DNA from: DASPMP01 sp035758925
GTDB taxonomy: Bacteria; Gemmatimonadota; Gemmatimonadetes; Gemmatimonadales; Gemmatimonadaceae
NCBI GenBank assembly: GCA_035758925.1
Contig: DASTVV010000226.1
Location: 1-64,000 of the forward strand
Direction: 5' to 3'
DNA: 64,000 nt
The position numbers and the translations under genes were made by a program. This document shows positions 49,563-58,949 of the stretch, piece by piece (positions within the stretch are counted from its first letter, which is position 1; each line of letters opens with the position of its first letter). Under the pieces are notes generated by a model. That model made no database searches. It saw only the letters and a program-made list of their open reading frames with translations, and was not told the DNA's origin.

Positions 49563-51758
49563 TTGCCCCGGGTTGTATTTCCGCTCCACATGCCCCTCGA
49601 GCTGCGACGGATAGAAGTACACCGTCCTCAGGTTGCCGCTCGCGTAGCGCTCGGCCTGGTCATTGAAATGCTTCGACTTCGGATCGCCGCTCAGGCCACC
49701 GGCGGTCACGGCACGTGCCCGGACACTGTCGCCGAACTCCACCACCGCGACAAAGCTGTTCCCGCTGGTGCCGTACCACTTCTTCGTTCCGGCATACGGC
49801 TGCGCGCCGAAGGACGCCAGCGAGCCCCACCGCGCCGAGGTGAACGGCACCGGGATGCTCGGCCCCGCGTCGTTGAACGGCTGCACGATGTCGCCGGTGA
49901 GACGCTGGAAGCGGTTGATCTGGCCCCACGGCGTCTTCCAGCTACCGAAGTTCGCGGTCAGCGTGTCTGATGCATCCGCCAATGCCTTGAGACGCTGCTC
50001 CGCGGTGGCCCGTGTGGCGGCGTAGTCAGCGGCGTTCATGCGCTCGCGCGTCGCCGTGCGCGCGACGGACCGCTGCAGCTCGTCCGCCCAGAACACCGCC
50101 AGCGTCGTCGGCACCGATGCCGCCGACCAGCGCAGATCCCAGCCGTGCAGCATCTCGATCTGCTCGGCCACCTTCGACTTGAGGGGGCCCGCCGGAGCCG
50201 CGTCGTAATCCTTGAGGAGCGGGGGCAGCTGCGACTCGAACGCCGTGAGATAGCTGTCGAACGCCGCGTCGATCAACGTCTGCAGCGTGAAATCCTTCTT
50301 GTCCCTGAGCACGCGAACGGCGTGCAGCCCGCGCGCGTTCTCGCTGCCCGCGTCCACGTACGACGGATACGCGTCCTGCTTCGGGCTGTTGGGACCGGCT
50401 GCCGAATACGGATAGTTGTTCGTGTTGTACAGCCAGCCATTGGGCGGATTGAGCAGGTGCGGGCTCTCGTCGATCGACATCAGCCCCTTCCACTCGGTGG
50501 CCGGGTCGCTGCCGTCGACCGGACGACGCCAGTCGAAGCGTGTATCGCGCTTGGGGATGAAGTTGGCGTGGAAGTACGCGATGTTGCCGCTGCCGTCCGC
50601 GAAGATCGTGTTGTTCGACGAATTCGTGTGCAGCTCCATCGTCTCGCGAAACGATTTGTAGTCACGCGCCTTCGTGCGTGAGTACGACTGTGTCAGTGCC
50701 TTCAGGGGCTCCTGCATGAGACGCACGCTCACCCACTTCCCTTCGGTGGACCGCACGATCGGGCCATGGTGCGAGTAGTAGACCGTGAACGTCTTCTGTT
50801 TCATGCGGCCAGTAGCGCTGTCGGCATACGGGATCGTGATCTTCTTCTCCTTCAGTCGCGCTTCCTCGCTGGCATACGCATAGTACCAACCGTCCGATTT
50901 CTTCCGGACGGTCTCGAGGTACTCGTCGATGTTGTCCACGCTGCTCGACGTGTGCATCCAACCGGCATGCTCGTTGAAGCCCTGGTAGACGAAGAACTGT
51001 CCCCACGTCACGGCGCCGTACGCGTTCAGCCCTTCGTCGCTCGTCACCTGCACTTCGGCCCTGAAGAAGAACGAGGTGTGCGGGTTGATGAGCAGCATCG
51101 CGTGCTTTGACGCGGTGTTCGACGGCGCGATCGCGATGCCGTTGGATCCACGGGGCTCGACGTCGGGATTCCACTCACCGTCGCCGCTTCCACCAGGCGT
51201 TGCCGCCGGCATGCGGGCGCCGTTCGCGGCGCCGTAGAACGCACGGAGGTTCGGGACGGATATGCGCTCGATGTCGCCGCCAATGCTGCCCTCACTGAAC
51301 GTGAGCGCCATCCAGGGCTCGAACCGCGTGATGACCCTGGGCTTCACCTCGGGATGCTTGTAGAGATAGAAGTTCAAGCCGTCGGCCCACGCCGTCATGA
51401 GCGTCTTGAGCCACTCGGGACTCGCGGCGTACCTGACCTTCATGCTGTCCGGATCGATGAACAACTTCATCCGCAGGTCGCGGAAGATCGCGGACTCGCC
51501 CTGGAACTCCGCCTGCCGACCCATCGACGTCACGTAGTTCATCTCGACGCGATTGAAGTCGTCCTCGGCTTGGGCGTAGATGAGGCCGAAGACGGCATCC
51601 GCGTCCGTCTTGCCGCGAATGTGCGGAATGCCCCAGTCGTCACGCGTGATGGTGACGTTCTGCGCCTGCTGTTCCCACTTCGCGACGTCGTTGTTCGCGT
51701 TGGCCTGGGCCAGGCACGGCGACGCTGCGGCCGCGAGGATGAGGACGAGCTTCTTCAT
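49560..51758 (-). CDS. Penicillin acylase/AHL acylase family Ntn hydrolase
   Basis: This 732-residue protein has a signal peptide and belongs to the penicillin amidase (S45) family. The proenzyme cuts itself before Ser205 in PRGSNGIAIAPSNT, which then becomes the N-terminal nucleophile; the beta-subunit lies downstream. Alpha-subunit features include WGIPHIRGKTDADAVFGLIYAQAEDDF. Relatives remove acyl chains from lactones, antibiotics or lipopeptides. The TAA stop abuts an inverted-repeat element. The substrate is unknown. Confidence 0.9.
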   Translation of the reverse strand: MKKLVLILAAAASPCLAQANANNDVAKWEQQAQNVTITRDDWGIPHIRGKTDADAVFGLIYAQAEDDFNRVEMNYVTSMGRQAEFQGESAIFRDLRMKLFIDPDSMKVRYAASPEWLKTLMTAWADGLNFYLYKHPEVKPRVITRFEPWMALTFSEGSIGGDIERISVPNLRAFYGAANGARMPAATPGGSGDGEWNPDVEPRGSNGIAIAPSNTASKHAMLLINPHTSFFFRAEVQVTSDEGLNAYGAVTWGQFFVYQGFNEHAGWMHTSSSVDNIDEYLETVRKKSDGWYYAYASEEARLKEKKITIPYADSATGRMKQKTFTVYYSHHGPIVRSTEGKWVSVRLMQEPLKALTQSYSRTKARDYKSFRETMELHTNSSNNTIFADGSGNIAYFHANFIPKRDTRFDWRRPVDGSDPATEWKGLMSIDESPHLLNPPNGWLYNTNNYPYSAAGPNSPKQDAYPSYVDAGSENARGLHAVRVLRDKKDFTLQTLIDAAFDSYLTAFESQLPPLLKDYDAAPAGPLKSKVAEQIEMLHGWDLRWSAASVPTTLAVFWADELQRSVARTATRERMNAADYAATRATAEQRLKALADASDTLTANFGSWKTPWGQINRFQRLTGDIVQPFNDAGPSIPVPFTSARWGSLASFGAQPYAGTKKWYGTSGNSFVAVVEFGDSVRARAVTAGGLSGDPKSKHFNDQAERYASGNLRTVYFYPSQLEGHVERKYNPGQ

Positions 51759-51846
51759 AGTGTGCTCCGGCGGAGAATGGGGTTGCCGCCCTTCAAACTG
51801 TCGCGTTGCGCGGCTGGCTACAACTCCCTTCCGGGACAGGCATTTG

Positions 51847-51883
51847 AAACGCGGAGGGCGCGGAGAACGCGGCCTCCGCGTTT
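51847..51883. repeat. GCGGAGG hairpin (copy 1)
   Basis: AAACGCGGAGG (51847-51857) and CCTCCGCGTTT (51873-51883) form a perfect 11-bp stem with a 15-nt G-rich loop. It lies between the polymerase stop and the acylase start on the minus strand. It belongs to the same family as 53193-53351 and 61140-61266 but lacks their shared core. Confidence 0.75.
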
Positions 51884-51901
51884 GAAGCCGTAGGTCGGTC
51901 C

Positions 51902-53125
51902 CTATGCCAGCGACGCAGGGAGGATCCCCTTGCGTCCGAACTTCTCGCGCACGCGGTCGACGCTGCGCGCCAGCGCGCGATCGCGGTCCGTCTCTTCCAA
52001 CGGATCGACGGTCTTGAAGAGCGCGAGCTGATCGGCCTTCGGATCTTCGGCCAGGGACGACAGCGCCACACCGAGAAGTCGCGCGGGAACGCGACGCGCC
52101 GTGCGCAGCTTGGCGAACAGCTCGCGTGCGACACCCATGATGACTCGGTCCGACACGACGCGCTCAGGAAGCGAGCGCTGCGCCGAGCGTGTGCGGAAAT
52201 CCCGGTCGCGAATCTTCACCGTGATGGTGCGCGCGGCCATCCCGTCCGACCGCAAATCGCCCGCAGCCTTGGTGACGAGGCGCAGCAGCTCGCGCAGCAA
52301 ATCCTCGTCGTCGTGCAGGTCGCGCGAAAACGTCTCGTCGCGGCTGATGCTTTTCGCCTCGCGGCCGGATTCAACTTCTCCTTCATCCCGGCCCCGGCAG
52401 CGCTCCCACAGCCAGGCCCCCGCGCGATCGCCCAACAGACGCTGGATCGACGGAAGGTCTGACGCGAGGACGTCAGGCACGCTTCGGAAGCCGAGCGCCC
52501 CGAGCCGTTCCTGAAACTTGGGCCCGACCATCGGAATGTCGGCCAGCATGAACGTGCGGAGGAAATCCTGCTCCGTGCCTGGCTCGACGATGTGGACTCC
52601 GTCCGCACCCGTTCCCGGCTTGGGCTTGGCCCGTTCGACCGCCATTTTCGCGATCAGCCGGTTCGTTCCGCCGCCAAGCGAGATGGAGATGTCCGTCTCG
52701 CGCTTGACCGCCTCACGCATGCGATGCGCGGTAACGGCCAGCGGCTCGTTACGATAGACGCCTTCGGTGCCGGTGAGGTCCAGGTACCACTCGTCGACAC
52801 TCGCGCCCTGCACTTTCGGCGCGAAGCGCTCGAGCACCTTGCGGATCTCGCGGCTCTTGATGCCGCACGCCTTGGACGGCACCGGGACACACATCGCGTC
52901 CGGGCACAACCTGAGCGCCCGCGAGATTGGCATTGCGGAGCGCACACCGAACTTCCGCGTCTCGTACGACGCCGAACACACCACACCGCGGCTCTCGCGC
53001 GACCCGCCGACGATGAGCAACGGCGCCTTTCCCGCGCCGTCCGGGTCAATCGCCCGAGCGACGGCGACGAAGAATGCATCAGCGTCAGCCAGCAGAATGC
53101 GTCGAGCGGCCTGGGCGGTCGTCAC
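51902..53125 (-). CDS. Y-family DNA polymerase (DinB/Pol IV-like)
   Basis: This 407-residue polymerase has the Y-family palm signatures RILLADADAFFVAV and SASYETRKFGVRSAMP, with the catalytic acidic pair in SVDEWYLDLTG (usually S-[IV]-D-E-A-Y-L-D). A helix-hairpin-helix follows in DIPMVGPKFQERLGALG, then the little finger domain. It should carry out translesion synthesis. The DEWYLD variant and the N-terminal steric region ADADAFFVAVAR differ from E. coli DinB. An inverted-repeat element separates it from the amidohydrolase gene. Confidence 0.9.
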   Translation of the reverse strand: MTTAQAARRILLADADAFFVAVARAIDPDGAGKAPLLIVGGSRESRGVVCSASYETRKFGVRSAMPISRALRLCPDAMCVPVPSKACGIKSREIRKVLERFAPKVQGASVDEWYLDLTGTEGVYRNEPLAVTAHRMREAVKRETDISISLGGGTNRLIAKMAVERAKPKPGTGADGVHIVEPGTEQDFLRTFMLADIPMVGPKFQERLGALGFRSVPDVLASDLPSIQRLLGDRAGAWLWERCRGRDEGEVESGREAKSISRDETFSRDLHDDEDLLRELLRLVTKAAGDLRSDGMAARTITVKIRDRDFRTRSAQRSLPERVVSDRVIMGVARELFAKLRTARRVPARLLGVALSSLAEDPKADQLALFKTVDPLEETDRDRALARSVDRVREKFGRKGILPASLA

Positions 53126-53192
53126 GTGGCGAAATGTACGTCAGGTCATTTCGACCGCGAAACGAGGCGCGAAGAGAGGTCGGGAACAGCTG

Positions 53193-53351
53193 TTGAACGC
53201 GGAGGGCGCGGAGGGGCGCGGAGGGACGCGGAGCAAACCCATTTGACTGATTGGCTAGCCGCTGCGTCAAAGCGTCCTCGCACAACACCAACCAAGTTCT
53301 CTCTTGGGGTCCTCCTCCACGCTCCGCGCGCTCCGCGTCCTCCGCGTTGAA
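53193..53351. repeat. GCGGAGG hairpin element with conserved core (copy 2)
   Basis: The left arm (53193-53233) repeats GCGGAGG-like units; the right arm (53321-53351) is its inverted counterpart, ending CCTCCGCGTTGAA. The 87-nt core (53234-53320) can be aligned with the core of copy 3 at 61171-61234 (shared GATTGG-TA-CCG, TCCTCGCA and ACCAAC). It lies between the divergent polymerase and amidohydrolase genes, so it may carry or block their promoters. Confidence 0.8.
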
Positions 53352-53398
53352 GGTTTCCGGCCCTACCTGGATGCTCGCCTCGGCGACACTTTATCGAC

Positions 53399-54640
53399 AT
53401 GACAACCTCGCGCATCAACGCCGCCGTCCTCCTTCTGAGCTGCGCGCTTTGCGCCGACGCGCAGACGGAGTCCTCTCCGGTAAAAGCGTTCATCGGCATG
53501 ACGCTCATCGACGGCTCGAGCCGACCGCCAATCCAGAACGCGACGATCCTGGTGAGGGATGGACGCATTGCGGCCGTCGGCGCGTCGAGCATCGTCGCCG
53601 TGCCGGCGGGCGCCGAGCGCATTGCGCTTCGGGGCAAGACGGTGATCCCTGGCCTGGTCAACGCGCACGGACACGTGAACGCGGAGGCTGACCTCCGCAC
53701 GTACGCCGCGTATGGCGTCACCACGGTATTCAGTCTTGGCGGCGAGCCGCAGCCTGTCTTCGACGCGCGCGCGGCGCAGGCGACTCCCACGCTGACTCGC
53801 GCTCGCGTCTTCCTCGCCGGACCGGTCCTGAATCCCGGCACGACTGCCGAAGCGCGACAGCAGGTAGCGGAGAATGCCGCCCGCAAGGTGGACATCATCA
53901 AGATTCGTGTGGACGACAACCTCGGCACGACGCCCAAGATGTCGCCCGAGATCTACGGCGCCGTGATCGACGCGGCGCACAAGGCCGGCCTGCGCGTCGC
54001 CTCGCACCTGTTCTATCTCGCCGATGCCAAAGGCCTGCTCGCGGCCGGGACTGACTTCGTTGCACACAGCATCCGAGACCTGGACGTCGACAACCAGGTG
54101 ATCGCTGCACTCAAGGCGCGTGGCGTGTGCTACAGCCCCACGCTGATGCGCGAGGTCTCCACCTTCATTTACGAGTCGACGCCCGAATTTTTCTCGGACA
54201 CGTTCTTCCTGGCCCACGCCAACCCCGAGTGGGTGGCGATGATGAAGGACCCGGTGCGGCAACAATCGACGAGGGCCAGCGCGTCGGCGCAGCGATACAA
54301 AATTGCGCTCGAGGTGGCGAACCGGAACCTCAAGCGGCTGGCGAACGCCGGCATCCCGATCGCGATGGGCACCGACACCGGCCCAACCGGGCGTTTCCAG
54401 GGCTACTTCGAGCTGATGGAATTGGAGCTCATGGTGAAGGCCGGCCTCACGCCAAAGCAGGTGCTGGCGGCCGCCACGCGGGACGCGGCACGTTGCATGA
54501 AGCTGGATCGCGAGGTGGGAACGTTGGAGGCAGGCAAGTGGGCGGATTTCGTGGCGCTGGACGCGAATCCGCTGACGAACATCTCGAACGTCAGGCGGAT
54601 CTCGTCCGTCTGGATCGCTGGCAATCGCGTACCCAGATAG
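53399..54640 (+). CDS. Exported metal-dependent amidohydrolase
   Basis: This 413-residue protein has a signal peptide ending CADAQ. It has the imidazolonepropionase-like amidohydrolase fold: the HxH in VNAHGHVN, a Lys in DIIKIRVDD, further His residues in ASHLFYLA and VAHSIRD, and the Asp in MGTDTGPTG. The terminal WADFVALDANPL is the usual beta-sandwich return. Members hydrolyse cyclic amides, dipeptides or related compounds. An inverted-repeat element follows 20 nt after its stop. Confidence 0.87.
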   Translation: MTTSRINAAVLLLSCALCADAQTESSPVKAFIGMTLIDGSSRPPIQNATILVRDGRIAAVGASSIVAVPAGAERIALRGKTVIPGLVNAHGHVNAEADLRTYAAYGVTTVFSLGGEPQPVFDARAAQATPTLTRARVFLAGPVLNPGTTAEARQQVAENAARKVDIIKIRVDDNLGTTPKMSPEIYGAVIDAAHKAGLRVASHLFYLADAKGLLAAGTDFVAHSIRDLDVDNQVIAALKARGVCYSPTLMREVSTFIYESTPEFFSDTFFLAHANPEWVAMMKDPVRQQSTRASASAQRYKIALEVANRNLKRLANAGIPIAMGTDTGPTGRFQGYFELMELELMVKAGLTPKQVLAAATRDAARCMKLDREVGTLEAGKWADFVALDANPLTNISNVRRISSVWIAGNRVPR

Positions 54641-54660
54641 TTTCGTCGCGGCTTGAGGAA

Positions 54661-54808
54661 ACCCCTCATCCGAATTCCACGAATCTTGACGAATAGTCCC
54701 GTGCACGCAATGACATCTCTGTGCCTGGAGGATTCGTGAGTCGTGCACGGAAGGCTTGAATTGGGAAGGACCATTCGGATCAATTCGCTGAGTTCGGATG
54801 AGTAGTTC
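54661..54808. repeat. CATCCGAATTC-family element without a gene (copy C)
   Basis: Left arm CCCCTCATCCGAATTCCACGAAT (from about 54661) and right arm ATTCGGATCAATTCGCTGAG, ending GGATGAGTAGTT (54776-54808), are inverted. The spacer of about 80 nt is unrelated to copy B. The element lies between the amidohydrolase and creatininase-like genes. Ends match copies A and B. Confidence 0.8.
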
Positions 54809-54903
54809 GCTCCAGCGCTCGACGCCCGATTCGCGTATTCAGCTTGCGCGCGACGGCTCCCTCTTCGCACGTTGATGTCGATCCTCTCGGCCCGGAGATT
54901 TCG

Positions 54904-55860
54904 ATGAAGTCAGCCCTGATTTGCGGCGCTATCCTGCTCTCCCTGTCCACGATCGGCGCGCAGTCTCCACAGGGCGCAGGCCAGGCGGCTCGTGACAGCA
55001 ACGCGGCCCGCAATCGTGGTGGCGGCCAGTGCAGTCGCAACGCCTACAACTGCGTCGACACGCCAAATCCGATTCCCACGCCGAACACGGTGTGGATGGA
55101 GGAGATGACGTGGATGGATGTCCGCGACGCCATCAAGGCTGGCAAGACCACGGTGATCATCTCGACGGGCGGCATGGAACCCAACGGTCCGTGGCTCGCG
55201 ACGGGCAAGCACAACTATGTGCTGCAGACGAACTGTGAAGCCATCGCGCGCAAGCTCGGGAACGCGCTCTGTGCGCCGATCATCAAGCTCGTCCCCGAAG
55301 GTCGCATCGATCCGCCCAGCGGCCACATGGTAAGTCCCGGTACCATGAGCGTCCGCGAGGAGACCTTCCGAGCCGTGCTGACGGATGCCGTCTATAGCCT
55401 CAAGATGCATGGCTTCAAGAACATCATTCTCATCGGCGACAGCGGCGGCAATCAGGGCGGACAGCGCGCCGTCGCCGATTCGCTGACGGCCATCTGGAAG
55501 GGCGATCCGGTCGTGGCGCACGTCCAGGAGTACTACGACTACGCGGGCGTCGCCAACTATATGAAGACGCACGGCATCGTGGAGGCGGCGAACGACAGCC
55601 TCCACGACGACCCGATCATCACGCTCAACATGTTCATGACCAATCCGCAGACGGTCCGTTACGACGAGCGGGTGAAGGCGGGCAAGGCGACGATCAACGG
55701 CGTGTCCATCGCCGACAAGAAGAAGAACCTCGAGCTCGCCAGGACCATCGTCGAGTTCCGTGCGTCCACCACCGTGGATGCCATCAACAAGGCAATCGCC
55801 AACAAGGGGACTCTCCCGGCGCCACCGCGGGCGCCGCGTTCCACACCGCCGACACAGTAG
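54904..55860 (+). CDS. Exported creatininase family protein
   Basis: This 318-residue protein has a signal peptide ending STIGAQ. The creatininase-like core reads STGGMEPNGPWLATGKHNYV, VPEGRIDPPSGHMVSPGTMS and LIGDSGGNQGGQRAVADS. Metal ligands differ from classic creatininase (EQHGPHLP), as in a known exported subfamily, so creatinine itself is unlikely. It precedes ilvE by 31 nt on the same strand. The substrate is unknown. Confidence 0.82.
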   Translation: MKSALICGAILLSLSTIGAQSPQGAGQAARDSNAARNRGGGQCSRNAYNCVDTPNPIPTPNTVWMEEMTWMDVRDAIKAGKTTVIISTGGMEPNGPWLATGKHNYVLQTNCEAIARKLGNALCAPIIKLVPEGRIDPPSGHMVSPGTMSVREETFRAVLTDAVYSLKMHGFKNIILIGDSGGNQGGQRAVADSLTAIWKGDPVVAHVQEYYDYAGVANYMKTHGIVEAANDSLHDDPIITLNMFMTNPQTVRYDERVKAGKATINGVSIADKKKNLELARTIVEFRASTTVDAINKAIANKGTLPAPPRAPRSTPPTQ

Positions 55861-55891
55861 CCCACTCCTTCCGCAACCCGGAGCCGCCAAA

Positions 55892-56866
55892 ATGCCCCCG
55901 TTCACGAAAGCCGACTACATCTGGCTGAACGGCAATCTGACGTCGTGGGATACCGCGCGCGTCCATGTGACCGCTCATGCGCTCCAGTATGGCACCGGCG
56001 TGTTCGAAGGAATGCGATGCTACGACACGGCGGACGGACCGGCGATCTTCCGGCTCGACGCGCACATGAAGCGGTTTGCCGAGTCGGCGCGTCACTACGA
56101 GATCCAGCTGCCGTATTCACTCGAGCAGCTGTCCGAGGCGTCGCTCGAGGTGGTGCGTGCCAACGGGTTGGAGAACGCGTACCTCAGGCCGCTGGCATTT
56201 TTCGACTCGTACAGCTTCAGTGTCTGGCCAAAGGACTGTCCGGTGACGGTCACGATCATCGCCGTCCCTGGACGCCAGTACCTCCAGGGCGGGCCGGAGC
56301 AGGGTGTCCGCGTCACGGTGTCCTTGACGCATCGCATCGACGAGACCATCCTGCTGCCGTACGTGAAGGCCTGCGGCCACTACACCAACTCGGTGCGCGC
56401 CGTACAGGAGGCCATGCGGAAGGGATACGACGAAGCCATTCTGCTCAACACCAAAGGCGACGTCGCGGAAGGATCCGGGGCCAACCTGTTCGTGGTCCGG
56501 AATGGTGAGCTGATCACCAACGACGTGGATCAGTCCATCGTCATGGGCATCACGCGCGACAGCGTCATTCGCATCGCGCGCGACCTCGGCATCGCGGTGA
56601 CCATCCGCCCCATCACGCTCGACGACCTGCGTTCTGCGGACGAGTTGTTCTTCTCGGGCACGGCCATCGAGGTGACGCCGATCAAGGAGCTGGACGGCCG
56701 CGTGCTCGGCGATGGAACGCCGGGACCGGTGACGCGCCACATTCAGAAGACGTACTTCGACGCGGTGCACGGCCGACTGCCACAGTATCAGTCGTGGCTT
56801 GCGTACGTGAACCGGCATACGCCCGGACTCGAGCCCGCCCGGGAGACCGTCGCGGCGGGACGCTGA
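55892..56866 (+). CDS. ilvE: Branched-chain amino acid aminotransferase
   Basis: This 324-residue class IV PLP aminotransferase has the schiff-base lysine at Lys159 in LLPYVKACGHYTNSV, the same number as in E. coli IlvE. It also has VFEGMRCYDT, GYDEAILLNTKGDVAEGSG and GTAIEVTPIKELDGR. It converts leucine, isoleucine and valine to and from their 2-oxo acids. The ATG at 55892 gives normal length. Its stop overlaps the FmdB gene start (TGATG). Confidence 0.93.
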   Translation: MPPFTKADYIWLNGNLTSWDTARVHVTAHALQYGTGVFEGMRCYDTADGPAIFRLDAHMKRFAESARHYEIQLPYSLEQLSEASLEVVRANGLENAYLRPLAFFDSYSFSVWPKDCPVTVTIIAVPGRQYLQGGPEQGVRVTVSLTHRIDETILLPYVKACGHYTNSVRAVQEAMRKGYDEAILLNTKGDVAEGSGANLFVVRNGELITNDVDQSIVMGITRDSVIRIARDLGIAVTIRPITLDDLRSADELFFSGTAIEVTPIKELDGRVLGDGTPGPVTRHIQKTYFDAVHGRLPQYQSWLAYVNRHTPGLEPARETVAAGR

Positions 56867-57111
56867 TGCCGATCTACGAGTACGCGTGCAAGTCCTGCGG
56901 CCGCGAATTCGAGGCGCTCGTGCGCGGCGCAAAGACGCCCGCGTGCCCGGCCTGCGATTCGACGGACCTCGAACGGCGCTTCTCACTTCCGGCGGTCTCG
57001 TCGGAGTCCACGCGGGCGCAGGCCATGCGCGCCGCGAAGAAGCGCGACCAGATCCAGGCGACTGACCGGGTGCAGGCGCAGATCGCCTACGAGAAGAGTC
57101 ACGATGACTGA
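56866..57111 (+). CDS. FmdB family zinc-ribbon protein
   Basis: This 81-residue protein has the FmdB/YcjX-type zinc ribbon: MPIYEYACKSCGREFEALV with CKSCG, then CPACDSTDLERRFS. It has a charged helical tail. FmdB-type proteins are small predicted regulators. The ATG overlaps the ilvE stop, so translation is coupled. The function is not fixed. Confidence 0.9.
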   Translation: MPIYEYACKSCGREFEALVRGAKTPACPACDSTDLERRFSLPAVSSESTRAQAMRAAKKRDQIQATDRVQAQIAYEKSHDD

Positions 57112-57129
57112 GACCTCGAGGTTGCAATC

Positions 57130-58131
57130 ATGACGAGGAGACTGGTCTGGGGTCTGTGGTGTGGCGCGTCGGCGGCCGCACTCGCGATCGCACCGGCCAG
57201 CGCCGCGGCGCAGCAGCAGTCGGCGGCGACGGCGATGACTGGAACCACGGTGCTCTCGCGAGACGACATCATGGCGCTCGCGCGAATCCAGGTTGCCATC
57301 ACCGTCGCCCACGATTCCAGCAACGCGCGCCGCGCCAAGTCCGGCAACAAGACGGCCAAGGCCCAGGCGCAGCTGCAGGACAGCCTGCGATCGCAAATCG
57401 CCGACATTCTTCACCACGGCGGGCTCACAGACGCCGAGTACCAGCGGCGCACGTATCTCGTGAGCAGCGACTCCGCCACGCGTCGCGTCTTCGACAGTGT
57501 GGTCGTGGCGCTGACGGGCGCGCCATTGCCCGGCGGCATCCTGCGCGGCATGACGGTGCCAGTTCCGCCGGGGCCCGCGGGAATGCACATCGGGCACGTC
57601 GTGAACGAGTTCCGCGACACGCCCCAGACGCAGGGGTTGCTCCCGACCGCGCTCGGCGAAGCTCGCGTCGCTGCGCAGCACGCGCAGCTCGCGACGCGCC
57701 AGCCGACGAATCTCGAGTACATGAAAACCCACGCCGGCCCCGTGATCCACGCGCTCGACCCAACGATCGTCACGATGGGGCCGGGACTCGGCTACGGACT
57801 CAAGAAGTCAGCCAACCTGGTAGCCAACCACATCGAGCTCGCGGCGCTGTCGCAGGGCGCGTCGCAGCAGGTGGTGATGCATTCGAAGCACGTGGCCACG
57901 GCGGCGCGCAGCGCCGCTGCCCGCGCGGACCAGCTGCTGGCGCTCGCGCAGAAGGTGCTCGCCGCGACGTCAGCCGCCGACGCGGCGGCGATCGTCAGCC
58001 AGATGGCGTCGCTGGCCGATCAGCTGATGGCCGGCGTGGACGCGAACGGTGACGGGCGAATTACGTGGGAGCAGGGCGAGGGCGGGCTGCAGCAGGTGGA
58101 CGAACACGTGAAACTCATGTTGAAGCCCTGA
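57130..58131 (+). CDS. Exported hypothetical protein with EF-hand-like end
   Basis: This 333-residue protein has a signal peptide ending SAAAQQ. It is mostly helical and Ala-rich, with a region of His residues (HHGGLTDAEYQRRTYL). Near the C-terminus, DANGDGRITWEQGEGG matches a single EF-hand calcium loop. No other domain is recognisable. It starts 18 nt after the FmdB gene. The role is unknown. Confidence 0.65.
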   Translation: MTRRLVWGLWCGASAAALAIAPASAAAQQQSAATAMTGTTVLSRDDIMALARIQVAITVAHDSSNARRAKSGNKTAKAQAQLQDSLRSQIADILHHGGLTDAEYQRRTYLVSSDSATRRVFDSVVVALTGAPLPGGILRGMTVPVPPGPAGMHIGHVVNEFRDTPQTQGLLPTALGEARVAAQHAQLATRQPTNLEYMKTHAGPVIHALDPTIVTMGPGLGYGLKKSANLVANHIELAALSQGASQQVVMHSKHVATAARSAAARADQLLALAQKVLAATSAADAAAIVSQMASLADQLMAGVDANGDGRITWEQGEGGLQQVDEHVKLMLKP

Positions 58132-58158
58132 TTTCTGTCCTGCGAGGGACTGGGCACG

Positions 58159-58199
58159 GGGGACAAGGGACAGGGGCCCCGCCCCTTGTCCCTTGTCCC
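58159..58199. repeat. GGGGACAAGGG hairpin (copy 1)
   Basis: The left arm (58159-58177, GGGGACAAGGGACAGGGGC) and the right arm (58181-58199, GCCCCTTGTCCCTTGTCCC) are near-perfect inverted copies with a 3-nt loop. The hairpin begins 28 nt after the preceding stop and lies upstream of the DUF4349 gene at 58263. The same units recur at 58950-59118. Confidence 0.8.
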
Positions 58200-58262
58200 T
58201 GGTCGTGGGGAACATCTCGCGGGCTCGCTCGTATATCGCAGCGGTCCAACAACCCCACTGCC

Positions 58263-58946
58263 ATGCGCCCACATGCCTGCGTCGCTCTCGCGTCGGTCGT
58301 CGTCGTGGTTTCCGCCTGCAGGACTGCTGGTCACGTCGCACCCGCTCCCGCTGTACAACCCGTCCTTGGCGAGCGATCGCTGGTTCAGGGTGCGCCCGCC
58401 GAGCGCGATCTGATCCGGCGCGGCCGGATGGAATCTGAAGTCGAGGAGCTGGCCGCCGCGCAAGCGCGGCTCGAGCGCGCGCTGTGCGCCCTCGGCGGAC
58501 GTGTCGCCAACATGGATGCCGCCGACAAGCAGCTGATCGACCACGTCGAGTACTCGCTTCGTGTTCCGTCCAATCACCTCGATGCCATGATGGACTCGAT
58601 CGCGACGCTCGGTCGTGTAAAGTCGCGCAGCGTGAGTGCCGTGGACGTCACGGATCAGCTGATCGACGTCGAGGCGCGTGTTCAGGCGCTGCGAGCGAGC
58701 CGTGACCGGTTACGCCAGCTCCTCGAGCGCGCCGCGACCGTGCAGGACGTGATTACCGTCGAGCGTGAGCTTGCGCGCGTGCAGGGAGAGCTCGACAGCC
58801 TCGAGGGCCGACTGAACACATTGAAGGGCCAGGTCGCGCTGTCGGAGCTTATGGTGAGGCTCGATCGCCACGTCGTGCTGGGGCCGGTCGGGCTGGCGCT
58901 GAAGGGGACCGGGGCGGTGATCGGGAAGCTCTTTGTCTGGAAGTAA
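58263..58946 (+). CDS. DUF4349 domain lipoprotein
   Basis: This 227-residue protein has lipobox VSAC and the DUF4349 pattern: VEYSLRVPSNHLDAMMDSIA, KSRSVSAVDVTDQLIDVEAR and a long coiled-coil (LERAATVQDVITVERELARV). A membrane-like hydrophobic stretch appears near the end. DUF4349 proteins are envelope proteins of unknown role. Its TAA directly abuts a long inverted repeat. Confidence 0.85.
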   Translation: MRPHACVALASVVVVVSACRTAGHVAPAPAVQPVLGERSLVQGAPAERDLIRRGRMESEVEELAAAQARLERALCALGGRVANMDAADKQLIDHVEYSLRVPSNHLDAMMDSIATLGRVKSRSVSAVDVTDQLIDVEARVQALRASRDRLRQLLERAATVQDVITVERELARVQGELDSLEGRLNTLKGQVALSELMVRLDRHVVLGPVGLALKGTGAVIGKLFVWK

Positions 58947-58949
58947 GAA

